From assembly GCA_037974665.1 (NCBI GenBank), contig CM075768.1:13259001-13323000 (forward strand): DNA of 64,000 nucleotides. Reading direction: 5' to 3'. Every line of letters starts with the position of its first letter. Within the stretch, counting starts at the first letter, position 1. The notes below the pieces were generated by a model that worked only from the letters and a program-made list of their open reading frames with translations, was not told the origin of the DNA and made no database searches. This document shows positions 11,039 through 22,912 of this stretch, piece after piece. The DNA comes from Ehretia macrophylla. Lineage: Eukaryota > Streptophyta > Magnoliopsida > Boraginales > Ehretiaceae. A program made the translations under genes and the position numbers.

Positions 11039-12339
11039 CAGTGGCAGAGTCAGGCACCGTACATCAGGGTGTGTATTATAATATTAATGTCAGTAATCGA
11101 GATTTTAGGACAATCATTTATGCATAAATTTTTATATAAACTATAATAAAAATTGATGATTTTATGTTTAAAATTATATTTTTGTCTATAACTAAATCAA
11201 TACTTAATTTATAACACTTTATAAACTACATTATTAATTTTTTTTGTTAAAATTGTCTAACGACTGACTTTTTAAGGATAAAATCGAAAAATTATTTAAT
11301 ACAATTACATTTTTGCAACAAGCTAAAAAATTATTTACAATCCTACTCTAATAACTTAAAATTCCTTGTATAAAACAAAATGCTATTACTAAGATTTGAA
11401 CCCAAATCTACTGTTGCAATAAATAAGTGGTTCTACCACTTAGTTACAACCAATAACAACTTGCGCATACGTTTCAAGAATGGTTCAATGCCATAAATTT
11501 ACTTTTTATTTTCCCCTTCCATCTTCTTCATCTATCACTTTTCCTTACCATCTACACACAATTACATACACACACCCATCTATAGTGAAAGATTCGCACA
11601 AACAGACACACATACAAAGAAACACAACCACATATAAACATACAAGAAAACACACATATAAACATATGCTATTGTTTCCATAACAGGAAGAAAAAAAAAA
11701 GATTTTTTTCCCAAAGCTACAGGGTGTGCCACTGCTGTGGTGAACCCATCCCACATCGGAAGGTTACGAGCTGGGCCAACTGAATATATAGAGGGTTCTC
11801 TAATATTCGTGCACACGCGTTTTCACGTAGGTATGTGCCTGCGTGAGGAACAAACCCGTGAGGGCACGCTCGTAAGCTAAGTGCAGGGTGTTCCAAAGCA
11901 GACAATATGTGCATGGTGTGCGTTCCGCCGGTGTGCCTCTACCCTTCAATAGGTATTCGCTTTGTCGGGGTCGTTACATTAAATTGGTATCAGAGCGGGC
12001 CTTCCTTTGTATCAGTGACCCGCGATGGCGTTGGGCCTCCTTAGGGGGGGGGGGGGTGGATGTGGTGAACCCATCCCATATCGGAAGATTACGAGCTGGG
12101 CCAACTGAATATATAGAGGGTTCTCTAATATTCGTGCACACGCGTTTTCACGTAGGTATGTGCCTGCGTGAGGAACAAGCCCATGAGGGCACGCTCGTAA
12201 ACTAAGTGCGGAGTGTTCCAAAGTGGACAATATGTGCATGGTGTGCGTTCCGCCGGTGTGCCTCTACCCGTCAGTGGGTATTCACTTTGCCGGGGTCATT
12301 ACAACTGCACACCGCAAGCTAAACATGGCTCCGCCCCTG
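11039..12339. mobile_element. hAT non-autonomous element carrying a TRIM
   Basis: The left terminus is CAGTGGCAGAGTCAGGCA. The right terminus, complemented, is CAGGGGCGGAGCCATG. The element is flanked by an exact 8-bp target duplication gccctacg at 11,031-11,038 and 12,340-12,347, which is diagnostic of hAT transposition. Without the 573 bases of the inserted TRIM and its duplicated target, the element was about 728 bp. It has no transposase. The AT-rich interior resembles the element at 1,664. Confidence 0.85.
11736..12303 (+). mobile_element. Complete TRIM (terminal-repeat retrotransposon in miniature)
   Basis: Two 243-bp LTRs, at 11,736-11,978 and 12,061-12,303, start TGTGGTGAACCCATCCCA and end in TTACA. 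A tRNA-Met-type primer site TGGTATCAGAGC starts at 11,985, and a G-rich polypurine tract ends at 12,060. A 5-bp target duplication actgc lies at 11,731-11,735 and 12,304-12,308. The internal region is only 82 bp and encodes nothing, as is normal for TRIMs, so it looks structurally whole. The LTRs differ at about 15 of 243 sites (near 6%), almost all transitions, suggesting an insertion of a few million years under usual plant rates. It sits inside the hAT element 11,039-12,339. Confidence 0.92.
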
Positions 12340-12460
12340 GCCCTACGTATCCTACAAAGGTAGGGACTAGAAAGGAAATTGACTCCATTGAGAAGCTTCA
12401 ATAATCACGAGGGGAAAAGCGAGGATCAAGGGGTAAAGGGGTGAGGAAAAGTGAGGATCA

Positions 12461-12516
12461 AGGGGGAGGGGGAAGAGGAGGGGGTGGGGGAAGGGGGAGG
12501 GGGAAGGGAGGGGGGA
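12461..12516. repeat. G-rich polypurine tract with G-quadruplex potential
   Basis: About 56 bases with at least seven runs of four or more G separated by one to four purines. The plus strand matches the G-quadruplex consensus several times over. It lies at the start of LTR-type DNA and could be an overgrown polypurine tract of an old LTR element. Confidence 0.7.
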
Positions 12517-15500
12517 ATTATGAATAATATATTATTTAATTATTTATTACGGGCAATTTATTTATATATTAATATTTTTAATTAAATAAATAAAGTCTTT
12601 AAAATACTATTTATAGATTCTATCCTTAGGAGTAAGGATATGAGTGGCAGAATTATATTCACAAATATGTTTTAAAAGTTGTCCCCGATTATTGGATAAA
12701 TTAATTGGGCGTTAGTTTATCTAGATAAATCGGATTACAGTCTACTAACCAAAATAATATGAGATATTAAATTGGACGATTAGTCTCATATCATTATACT
12801 AGATATATAAGTACTTGTTGCGAACAAGTGACTGAACTTGACTACTAATACAATGAATTACATGGATTAGTCAATAATTCATTGTATTATGTAATTTTGT
12901 GATTAATCCTCAAACCTGAGACACCACAATTATCTCATGATTCGGAATACTATAATTTGCTAGTGAAATCAAGCTAGTCCTAATAACAGATTAGACAATG
13001 TATTCAATGGTTATGATCTATTCCGTTATGGAGGTATGTGCGTGTAGATATGAGAACTGTCAATTAGGAATCCTATGCGATATATTAATTAAGTAACTAG
13101 AAATCCTTGACCAAGGTAGAATAGTGAAAATCGTTCTACGGATTATTCATTAGTTACTAATGAAATAGATTTTGGCATATGATTGAGTAATAGAGTTTGA
13201 CGACCCAATCCATGATTCTGGCTCGATTGGGATAATTAAGCAGTAGGATTCGATTGCATAGAAATTACTAAATGGGTTCGTATACTTGCATTTCATCTTT
13301 AATTGGGTAATCGCGATAAACTACTAGGTGTCACTCGCGATTTGCGAATTAATTAAAAGGAGTTTTAATTTATTTAATTAGTAGAATTAATTATTCACTA
13401 CCGATTAATTGTGAACCCAAGAGGTCATACACAAAATAAATTTACGAATTAATTGGATTAGAGAAAAGATTAAATTAATTTTTAGGATCATCCTAAATAT
13501 TAATTTAATTGGGCTCGTAGTAATTAGATAGTGATATGATTATTATGAGGTCCAAGACTGGTTACTTAAGATCAGTCCACATATGACCCTAGGTCATGTG
13601 TGACTCCATATTGTAGTATTCTAACAGATAAAGAGTTAGCACACTTTTCTAAAGTTAGAAAAATATAGGATTTCTCTAGAAACTCTAGTGGGTGAAATTT
13701 AATTGATAGCGTGGATTATGTGTAGACTAATCTTGGAGGCTTTGTGACGCTTGGGAATTTCATTACATCTTTTAAATAAATGTTGCATAATTACTTGAGC
13801 ATTTAATGTGCATTTCTTTTCTTGTTTAATCGTTTTACTATTGGGCACTATTCATAAAAAAATTGACTATCTTAAATGCTCGATTTAATATTTTTCCTAA
13901 ACAACATGACTTATAAAAGGAATCAAAAACTTATCATTTTAGACTTTAGAGGCCGGAAACATGCATTTGAAAAATGTTTTTGTGCTTCGATTAAATAGTG
14001 TTACGTATTATAAACATTGTTTTAAACTAGTTGGCATTTAATTTGAGCTTTTAGCATTGTTTGACTATGAATTAGGAGCAATTGACCTAATATAATATAA
14101 CACATATATACTCTAGACATATATATCATACATACAAGCAAAAACACACTCAAAACAAAACACTTAATTACCAAAAAGTCCCCCTACCCATCGGCCCTTA
14201 GAAGAAAAAAAAAAAAAAAAACTTCAACTTCAATCTTTGCAAGTGAGCTCTTGGCTTGGCTTTGGAGGTTGTTTGGAGCATCTAGGAGCTTCATCAAGTG
14301 GTCTTCAACCTTTTAATTGTGAGGGAGTTGCATTTAATGTAGTTTCAAGTTTATGTCAATATTTGTAATGTTATGATTTGTTGATATTAGCTATAGATAT
14401 GCTTACATATGGTGATATACATGCTTAATGTGTTCTATGGACCATGTTTGGGTAGTTAGTTCAAAACCTCCATGGTTGAATGCTTGAATCTCACAAAGAA
14501 GACAAAGAATAGTGACGTTTTTTAGGGTTTTGCTATAACTTACTAATTAGAGTGAATTGAGGCTTCCTTTAGGTACTCTAGATATTAGTGAAACTAGTTA
14601 GAAGCTCACATGAAGTTGAATTACCCAATATTGAGCAAAAATGCAAAATTAGATAACTTTAAAAAATGGGTTTTTCACATAATGTAATCCGGGTACATTT
14701 GGACTTTAGATTAGGTATCCTTGGGGCGTGGAAGCACTTTTGTTGCTTTCGTTGCTTTCGTTGGGTGAAATTGGGGTCCGGATAGGATAGGTATAGTTAA
14801 AACCTGCTCGGGGTCTTCCCGAGCTTTTGCTTCCAAAGCGGGTTTTCAAGGCTTTGCTAGGTGTCTTTTGGCTTCTATAGGAATGTGGAATAATTGGATT
14901 GTAGTTTTGAAACCTTGAATTTCATATAGAAGAAGAATAGCTTAGTTAAAGAAAGAGGAAAAAGCGTTAAATGAATACCTTTGCGTCTTTAAGAGCTTGT
15001 AGATGTGTTGTGATATGTTTATATGCTTGTTTAAGATATTATTGTGCTAATTGAGGAGCTTGTGGAAAAATATGTCATTGTCTCTTTTATGTTTATATCG
15101 TTACTTTGTGTATATTGTGATTAATTGCCAGGGTAGCCTACTTTGTCGTCTCTCTTATGTGTTATTTGATGATCTTGGTTCTCGTGAACTTGTTTCAGGG
15201 TTACGTAACCTTTTCGGGTATGGTAGTGTCAAGTAACACAAGCGGCATCGGGTTTGTCGTGCTCCTTTAGCTACCATGATTTCCAAGTCCCTTTCTCACT
15301 GAGGCATACTCCCCTACCCCATAGGCGTAGTTCACCTTGTTAGGGCATACTAACCTACCTCGGGAGATATGGGTCGTAGGATCAGGGTACATCCGAAGTA
15401 CCCTATTTTTGGAGGAATAAGGGTTATGCCGGCACTTGCTTGAAGATCTTGGCTCGTGGCTCGTGATTGAAGACAAGCTGAACTGTATCATTTTTATGTG

Positions 15501-16225
15501 TGGTTAAATTACTTGTCTAGCTAGTTATGTTATTTGGTTTTGAATATGTGTTATCTTGTTGTATATCATATTGCACGTCTCGGTATGCTGCATCACCTCC
15601 CTCGTTGGATAACATTGTTGCTCACTCCTCATTTAACATATTTCAGAAAAAGCTGAGGTGAATCCTCAACTAGTAGCGGTAGTAGAAGAGGAAGAAGTGC
15701 CAGTTGAACAACTGCCATAACTTTCTTGTGTGTTAAGGTTGGCTATAATGTGCAGCTTGTGTGAAGATGTTGATTGGTGTTCTTTTGAGACCATGTGGTC
15801 TTGTATATATTTGGTAGATGTAACAAGTTGTAATCTTGTATGAATAATAGTAAAGTAGATGACATGTAATAATTGATTCTAGTTTTATTTCCTCTTATTG
15901 CATGCTTGTGTGGTTGATAGTTAGAAGGTTGAACTTGGCTTATCATTGTGTTTTACTACTTATGATTAAAGTTAGAATTGTCTTGCATGCTTGTATGTGA
16001 TATAAATTTTTATGGTACCAAGACTTGCTTAGTCTTGGAAGTTTGTGGGCTATTGTGAATATAGAAGTTTGGGTTGTATGAGATGTTTATTAGTGGCTCG
16101 GGACTTGTATGTGTTTACTGCAGGTAACCAGTTTGTTCACAGTGCAAAAAAGACTCTGTCTGTGTGACGGGTTCAGACTTGACATGTAGCGTGTGGTTGG
16201 GTTCGGGACGTTATAGGCTTCATGC
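12517..16225. mobile_element. Eroded LTR-retrotransposon DNA (LTR or untranslated part)
   Basis: No coding region. The segment from about 15,240 to 16,220 is clearly related to 58,690-60,780: both contain catccgaagtaccc, a ggctcgtggctcgtgattg-like stretch, a ttgctcac...catatttcag stretch and a terminal cgttatagg. Such blocks are typical of long Gypsy LTRs. A polypurine tract just precedes 12,520, so the whole may be one long solo LTR, but neither end nor a target duplication was fixed. It is an old, broken remnant. Confidence 0.45.
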
Positions 16226-17839
16226 GTGGGAAGCTCATTCTCATATTCTACTGAAATCTTCATGTCAAGAGGTAATTCTAAAACTATAGATTAAATTTAA
16301 TTAGATTAAATTTATTGCGTGATATTAAATCTGCGTTAATAACCATGAACGGATACATGAATATTATTGCGCTGCGTAATTAAAAATTTTAATTATCATG
16401 TATATTTCTCAACAGGTAGGGGTAAGGTGGGAGTAAAGTGGGTAAGTTCTGAAAAATGTTTTCATCTCCTAAAGGACAAGAAAACATTTTCCACTCTTTT
16501 GAACTAAAATTTTCTCTTAACTGAAAAATATTTTCTTATTGATCAAAATTTTCGTATTATCACATATTGAAAATTTTAAAAAATATTTTTTCAAAAAAAT
16601 ATTTTACTGCAAACAAACGGAGCCCAAATGTGTCAAGATTTAATTCTAGATTCTATAAAGGGAAGGATTCGATAACCTACCAAGTGCCAAGGCTTGGGGG
16701 GTCCGTATTCATTTCCTATACATAGGAACCCTGTGGACTTTTAGAGCAGCATCCAAGAACCTCACTAGACAATAAATCCCAACCCTAGGAAGCCTTTGGT
16801 TAGTGTTAAGTTGTTGGTACTCACTTAAACGGATCACTCGTCTTCAATTCAACTGTTTTAATTGTAAATTAGGGGTCTACAAGGACATATCTTGCACCCA
16901 AAAATTCAATAAAATAAGAGATTTCAAGACATGACACATATTTGGTGAATCAATATGCGAGCTACATGTATTCATTTTATTATAACGGATATAACTTTGA
17001 TGTTGATTCCTATGGGATGAATTGGATATTGTACTCTATTCCTAAATTAAAAAAGACGACCTTTATGGGTTCTACCTATTTTTTATGAAGAAACAATATA
17101 TATATTTTTGGTCAAGGATAGGAACATATCACTTTAGATCTGATGATTTCAGAAATCCAAAATCCGAAAAGTAATATTTGCTAGAAATTACATTAAAATG
17201 TAGGCTACTCATTTGCACAAACTAGTTCATATGTAAGTATATACATATAGCTTGTTATAGAGATATTATTATTATTATTTTCAAATGGGATTGAAAAGTT
17301 TTGATTTTTGTTGAATTCATAGGGTTTCAAAATCATTACCAATAAGGATGTGTTGTATGAAGCAGGCCACCTTTAAAGTTAGTGGAGTATATAAGTTCTC
17401 ATTATCTTGGGTCATTATTGAATAGTCGAGATAAAAACACAAGGCAATTTTATCATGGCAGCATAAAAAAAAAAAAAAACAAATAAAGCTCAAGCAAAGT
17501 AATATCAAGTATGGTTTTATAGGCCTATATTCAAGAAACAAGAGAGCATGAATTCATGTCTCTATATTGTGTTAAATTTAATTTTACAAACTAATTTGAA
17601 TATGTGTTATTTTTTCTTGTGTGTTAATTTTCTTTTGATAAATTATTATTGTCATTATTGTAAAAAAAATTTACGAACATTTTGACCAAAAAATTATTTA
17701 ATTCTAACAACGGTAAAAATTATTGAATTATGATAACATTTAAATACATTCGATTTGTATTTTTCATTTTTATTATATTCCCTTTTGTTAATTAATTTGT
17801 ATTTAATTAAAATTAAAATCTTTGATCCGAATATTTGAC
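16226..17839. other. Gene-free region with a truncated Tourist-like MITE
   Basis: At about 16,440-16,624 lies the right-hand half of the 2,800/38,332 MITE family, ending GCAAACAAACGGAGCC; its left terminus was not found. The remainder is AT-rich and no gene, RNA or further element was recognised. Confidence 0.5.
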
Positions 17840-18126
17840 ATTGGATTGAATTTTCTTTCATCAATCTCAACCATCCGTTTCTTATCTCAATCTCAAATCT
17901 CTTATCCAAATAACACTCATTGAATTGGATTTTATAAAAATCAATCTCGTCCGTCCATTTCTTATCTTAATCTCAAATCTCTTACCTAAATACCACTCAT
18001 TGGATTAGATTTTCTTTCATCAATCTCGTCTGTTTGTTTCTTAACTCAATCTCAAATCTCTTATCCAAATAATACCCATTCGATTGGATTTTCTAAAAAT
18101 CAATCTCGTCTGTTCATTTCTTATCC
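17840..18126. repeat. Tandem repeat, about 80-bp unit, 3.5 copies
   Basis: Units begin near 17,840, 17,919, 17,999 and 18,081. Each carries attggatt...tttct, tcaatctcgtc and tctcaaatctcttatcc. The array lies directly upstream of the TATA box and start of the Harbinger transposase, where subterminal repeats of DNA transposons are expected to bind transposase. This role is an inference. Confidence 0.75.
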
Positions 18127-18217
18127 TTTATGGATTCATTTTTCTATATAAGTTAGGCCCTCAAACCTTTCACAATCACCAAAATTTGTTTATACAATCT
18201 CTATCTCTCTTTCTATA

Positions 18218-18410
18218 ATGGCTCAACAAAGACCCAATTCATCCTCATCCGATGATGACATGGATGGCCACGCAATGATGGTGTCGATGCACGCACAATA
18301 TCAATCACTAATGGGTGTTGCGCAGGAATTGAGTTCGGATAAACATGGAGGTACATCGTCACGCCGACAATTCATAAGAAGAGATTGGGTAAATGCCCAT
18401 AATAGGCTTA
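18218..18410 (+). pseudogene. PIF/Harbinger transposase, 5' part (split by the Athila element)
   Basis: The ORF opens MAQQRPNSSSSDDDMDGHAM and runs 63-64 codons to NAHNRL, where the Athila element enters after gctta (18,406-18,410). A TATATAAG box lies at about 18,145. The frame resumes at 32,355 with exactly the next residues expected (MNDYFVDHPLYP), so the coding sequence was open here when the retroelement landed. The family call comes from the 3' part. As a plain DNA transposon the element is defective: the transposase also lacks its catalytic half. Confidence 0.75.
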
Positions 18411-20038
18411 TGATAAATCCATATTTTTAGTAATTTTAACCCATTGAATCATATATATTGCATTATTATTTCAAGCTTAATTGTATATTTTACACAAATT
18501 TAGTGCAATATAGGTTCTGAAGAAGAAATAGCAAAAATGGCCACAAAAGCCAATACTTGAACAAGAAGTTCAGCACAATACTAAATGAGAAAGGTTGAAC
18601 GACTTTGACATGAGCAAATCGAGATTGAATTTGGCCAAACGGAGTGCGGAAACAAATTCAGGACGCTGAAAAACCTTGAAGAAGCTTTGGTCAATTTTTG
18701 GTCAACGCATGAATAGTAAAGTCAACGGTCAATGCATGAATAGTAAAAGTCATCGTGTGAACAGAGATCGATTGAGCATGAATAGTAAAAGTCAATGCAT
18801 GAATAGTAAAGTCAACGGTCAATGGATGAATAGTAAAATTAGAGCGTGAATAATAAATTTTGATGACATCACGCTAACACAATGATGACCTAGGCGATGA
18901 CATCACGCTGACACAATGATGACCTAGGCGCTGACGTCATGCTGACACAATGATGACATCACAATGTGAATAGTACCGAAATTGTCCTATAAATACACCT
19001 TCCTCATTTTATTTTTCTTGTACCATTTTTCTCTTATTAGCATATATTGTGCTACTCTAGTATTTGTGAAGTGAGTTTTGAGTGTTTTAATTATTATTCT
19101 TAGTTTTTTGCAAAGTTTTAATCCCGAGGGGAGGGTCTAATGAGCTATCAACATACCGACATCATAATGGTCTACCGAAATCCATACAACACGATAAGTA
19201 TTCTTTTATTTCGGTTTACGTTATAATTTCTTATACTTTAATGTTTATCATGACACACTAGACCCGAGATTAGGGGTGATATGTGTGAGGTTATTCTTGT
19301 ACATATGTTTTGATTCAGATTTATTAAAGTCTCGTATTTTTATTTTTAAGTATTCTTTGATTAATTACACGTATACTTGTAGTTATGTTATATTTAATTG
19401 AAAGTACATATACGCCCGATTTTGTAAACCAGTGGTGATACGAGACTACCTCGGATGGATTATAGTCTGGTTATACCGATACCTCTATGTTACATAAATA
19501 AAAGATTAATTGAGAGATTGGATATCGTTAGATTGTACCAACACCTTCAGTCTTGCTAATTAATTAATCTTCTCACTTATGTAATTAAAGGCTCATTTCA
19601 GTAGTGGGAGCTTGTAGCCCTATTTCTGAAGGACTTAACTTTAAATCTGAATCAATAACTTTGTACTTGCATATACCGAGCTATAACCACCCTGAATCAT
19701 TAACCCTTTAGATTTTTAGTGTTGAGTGTTGTGATTCTTTAATTTAGTACTTTTGATTAATTCACTTTTGGACCTTGTTACTACTGTATCTTTGGACATT
19801 TTGTGGACATCTCTTGGACTTAATTTTCCGTACTTCTGTACTTTTGGACTTTTGGACTTAATCAAACTTATCCGTGACGGGAAATAGTCAAACAATTCTA
19901 AATTAAGGACTTAACTTAACTTGATAACCCAATCTCCGTGGATCGACCTTCTACTCGCCACAGCTAGAGGTAATTCAAGGTAAGCAATATTTTCAATCAG
20001 TTAACCTTACTATTTTTGAGCTCAAAACGACGCGATCA
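18411..20038 (+). repeat. 5' LTR of the Athila-type element
   Basis: 1,628 bp, starting tgataaatccatattttt and ending acgacgcgatca. It differs from the 3' LTR by about 75 substitutions counted by eye, plus two short indels (about 16 and 9 bases longer in the 3' copy). Confidence 0.93.
18700..18995 (+). promoter_or_regulatory. U3 promoter of the Athila LTR with tandem bZIP-type motifs
   Basis: A TATAAATA box at 18,988-18,995 is preserved in the 3' LTR (31,301). Upstream, about three tandem copies of a 34-bp unit at 18,862-18,963 each carry TGATGACATCACGC, TGACCTAGG or CTGACGTCATGC. This puts repeated TGACG/TGACGTCA-like bZIP sites within 130 bp of the TATA box. Further upstream (about 18,700-18,840) gaatagtaaa-containing repeats occur. 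Binding is an inference from motif type. Confidence 0.6.
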
Positions 20039-20043
20039 AAATT

Positions 20044-20063
20044 TGGTGCCGTTGCCGGGGATC
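20044..20063 (+). other. Primer binding site, tRNA-Asp type
   Basis: The stretch tggtgccgttgccgggga lies five bases after the 5' LTR and complements the 3' end of plant tRNA-Asp with one change from the usual TGGCGCC. Confidence 0.85.
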
Positions 20064-20219
20064 GGTGTTCATCAAATAAGGTAAGTTTTTTATTTATATA
20101 AGTGTTAATAAGTATATATTTTAGATTTTAGTTTTTATTTTTATTTAAGTCAATTTTGCTTTTTTGTATAGACTTTATTTCATTTTTTTTTTGTTTCTTT
20201 TTCATGTTTTAATTTTGTA

Positions 20220-22080
20220 TGCATGGTCGGAGATCTTTAAAGCCACCCATCTTTATTTTTGATACAGAAATTGAGAAAACTTTTAAATTTAGAAACAAAG
20301 CACATAAATTTCTAATCATGGCTGATCAAAATCTGAATCAAAACCAAAATCAGGATCAAGCAGAAGGTAGAGAAGTAGGAAATGTGAGGAGGAGCATAAA
20401 AGATTTTTCCACACCACAAGATTATGTTCCTCCATGAGCTATCGCCTTACCTGAAACTGATGATGGTTTTAAAATAAAGTCTCACATGATTTCAATGTTT
20501 CCCTTGTTCCACGGTCTTTCCAATGAAAACCCGTATGATCACATTAATACTTTTGTTCATACATGCAGATCGATCAATACTAGAACTGCCTCGGAAGAGG
20601 TTGTTAAGTTGAGATTGTTTCCTTACTCTTTAATGGGTCAAGCACAAAATTGGCTTTACAGATTACGTTCTGGTTATATCAGTTCTTGGGGACAATTGCA
20701 AAGAGAATTTCTTGAAAGATTTTACTCTTCTTCAAAAACTAATGAATGTAGGAATCAATTAAATAATTTTTCTCAGTTATCTAGAGAGGCACTTCATGAG
20801 AGTTGGGACAGATTTGAAACCTTAACTTATGAATGTCCACACCACAGTATTCTAGATTGGCAATTAGCTCAGAATTTCTATCAAGGGTTAAATGAGCATA
20901 ATCAAAGTTTGCTCGATTCAGCTTGTAATGGTTCACTTCTTAAAAAATCTCCAGAAGAAGCCACAGAATTGTTCATAAAATTGAGCAATAATTCACGAAA
21001 GCGTGCATCTTCATCTAAAGAAAGGAGAGAAAGTGTAGGTTCAAATGATTACAATTCCTTGACATTAAAGATTGAAAACCTAACTCTTGCTTTGGAAAAA
21101 ATGGTTAAAAGGAAAGAATCATTGCATGTAGTTAATTCAAGTGAAGGTGTTCTTGCATCAAATCCCAATTCAATTTCAGAACAAGCTTGTGCTGCTTATA
21201 GATATCCCTGTAATTATGATCCATTCTCTAACACTTATAATCCAGGTACACGAGATCATCCAAATTTCCGGTGGGATCAGAATCGGGAAGATGTTCAACA
21301 ACAAAGACCAAGGGGTTATCCTCCAGGATTTCATTCAGTTCCACAAGGACAGGTACCTACGAGCTCTAATTCAGGTTCCAATTCTTATGGGACTACTTTT
21401 GAAGAACAGGTTTTGAAAAAGCTTCACAGTTGGAAACCAACTATGCAACTGGTAAGTACACATACAAAGGCAATTGCCAACTTGGAAAGACAAATTGGGC
21501 AATTAGCTAACACAATTCAGAAAAGGGAAGAAGGAACACTCCCTGCCCAATCAGATGGAAACCCAAAAGGTAAGGCCCATGTAGCATCTACAAGTCAAAT
21601 AGTGGAGGATCTTTAAGCTATCACTACATTGCGAAGTGGTAAGAAAGTTGATAACAATGTAAGTGTCGAAGCTTACGAAAAATGCAAGACTTGCAAAGCA
21701 AAAAGCCAAGTCTCAAGTTACTGTTGATTCATCAAAAGAAACTGCAAATGAACCTGAAACTTTTATTTCACATGAAAATATTCCATTGACACTGAGTCCC
21801 AAGGCACCCTTTCCACATGCATTAGGTAATTCACCTAATAAAGATTCAAAGAGGGAAGAAATGCTTGAAACCTTTAAGCAAGTGAAAATCAATTTACCTC
21901 TGTTAGAAATCATCAGGCAAATTCCTGCTTATGCAAAGTTTCTTAAGGATTTATGCACTCAGAAAAGGAAGAATTCAGCTTTGATATCAAACAAAGTAAG
22001 ATTGACTGAAAATGTAAGCAGCATTCTTACAGCAAGGCCTCTATTCATATATTTCTTTTTCGATTCGAAGCTGATTTAAC
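20220..22080 (+). pseudogene. gag region of the Athila-type fossil
   Basis: A capsid-type gag domain is recognisable between about 20,490 and 21,000 (motifs LRLFPYSL, WLYRLRSG and FLERFYSSSKT). A Gln/Asn/Pro-rich tail and a coiled, charged segment follow. This is Athila-like in style. It is a fossil and is interrupted. Confidence 0.85.
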
Positions 22081-22369
22081 ACATCACATAAGCAAAAGAG
22101 GTCGGAATTCGTGTAACTCAGGAAATTGGACAAAACCATTTTGGAATGAAGTGGGACTTCCTTTTGTTTGAAAGAACTTCCTTATGTCTTATGTTAACAA
22201 AGTGGGAGCTACTATTGGAATTTCCCATTGCTGTTGTAGTATGCTCTGGCTAGTGTCAAAATGTCTGATTGTGAATGAGCGACTCGTTTTGGTACTATTA
22301 TTTTCTTACTTCCTATGTAGGCTTATCGGCGAGCTAAACTAATCATTGGATACTCCAAACTCATGTTCC

Positions 22370-22912
22370 ACCAAAATTGAAAGATCCAAGAGCATTTACC
22401 ATTCCTTGCTATATTGGGAATCATTGTGTAGATCGTGCCCTTCTTGATTTAGGAGCTAGTGTGAATCTTCTTCCCATTAATCTTTTTGAGCAGTTAGATA
22501 TAGGAAAATTGAAACCTACTCCTGTCACCCTTCAACTGGCTGATAGATCACTTAGAATTCCTAGGGGTATGATTGAAGATGTGTTGATAAAGGTTGATGA
22601 ATTTTATTTTCCTGTAGATTTTGTTGTGCTAGATATGGAACCAGGAGAAATTCAAAAGTTTCAAACTCCAGTTATACTAGGGAGACCATTTTTAGCAACA
22701 GCTAATGCAAAAATTCACTGTGCAACTGGAGAATTGGAATTTACATTTGGAGATATTAAGGTAAAGCTGAATGTTGCTAATGCTGCTAGGTTTGCAGATG
22801 GAGATGATGGTCTTGAATGTTTTATTCTTGATAAGATTGATCCATTAATTGAAGAATATTTCCTTAGTCTTATGCAAAAAGATTTTTTGGAAAATGCTTT
22901 GAATAATGATGA
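22370..22912 (+). pseudogene. Retroviral-type aspartic protease region of the fossil
   Basis: The aspartic protease fold is visible, with the active-site-like LLDLGASVNLLP segment near 22,440-22,475 and the VILGRPFLATANA segment near 22,670-22,710. The Mutator-type MITE enters immediately downstream at 22,913, between the protease and reverse transcriptase regions. Confidence 0.85.

Noticed and set aside
11480-11914. Overlapping short frames around the TRIM, some cysteine-rich
   Set aside because: TRIMs are non-coding; the frames cross LTR boundaries and repeat identically in the second LTR.
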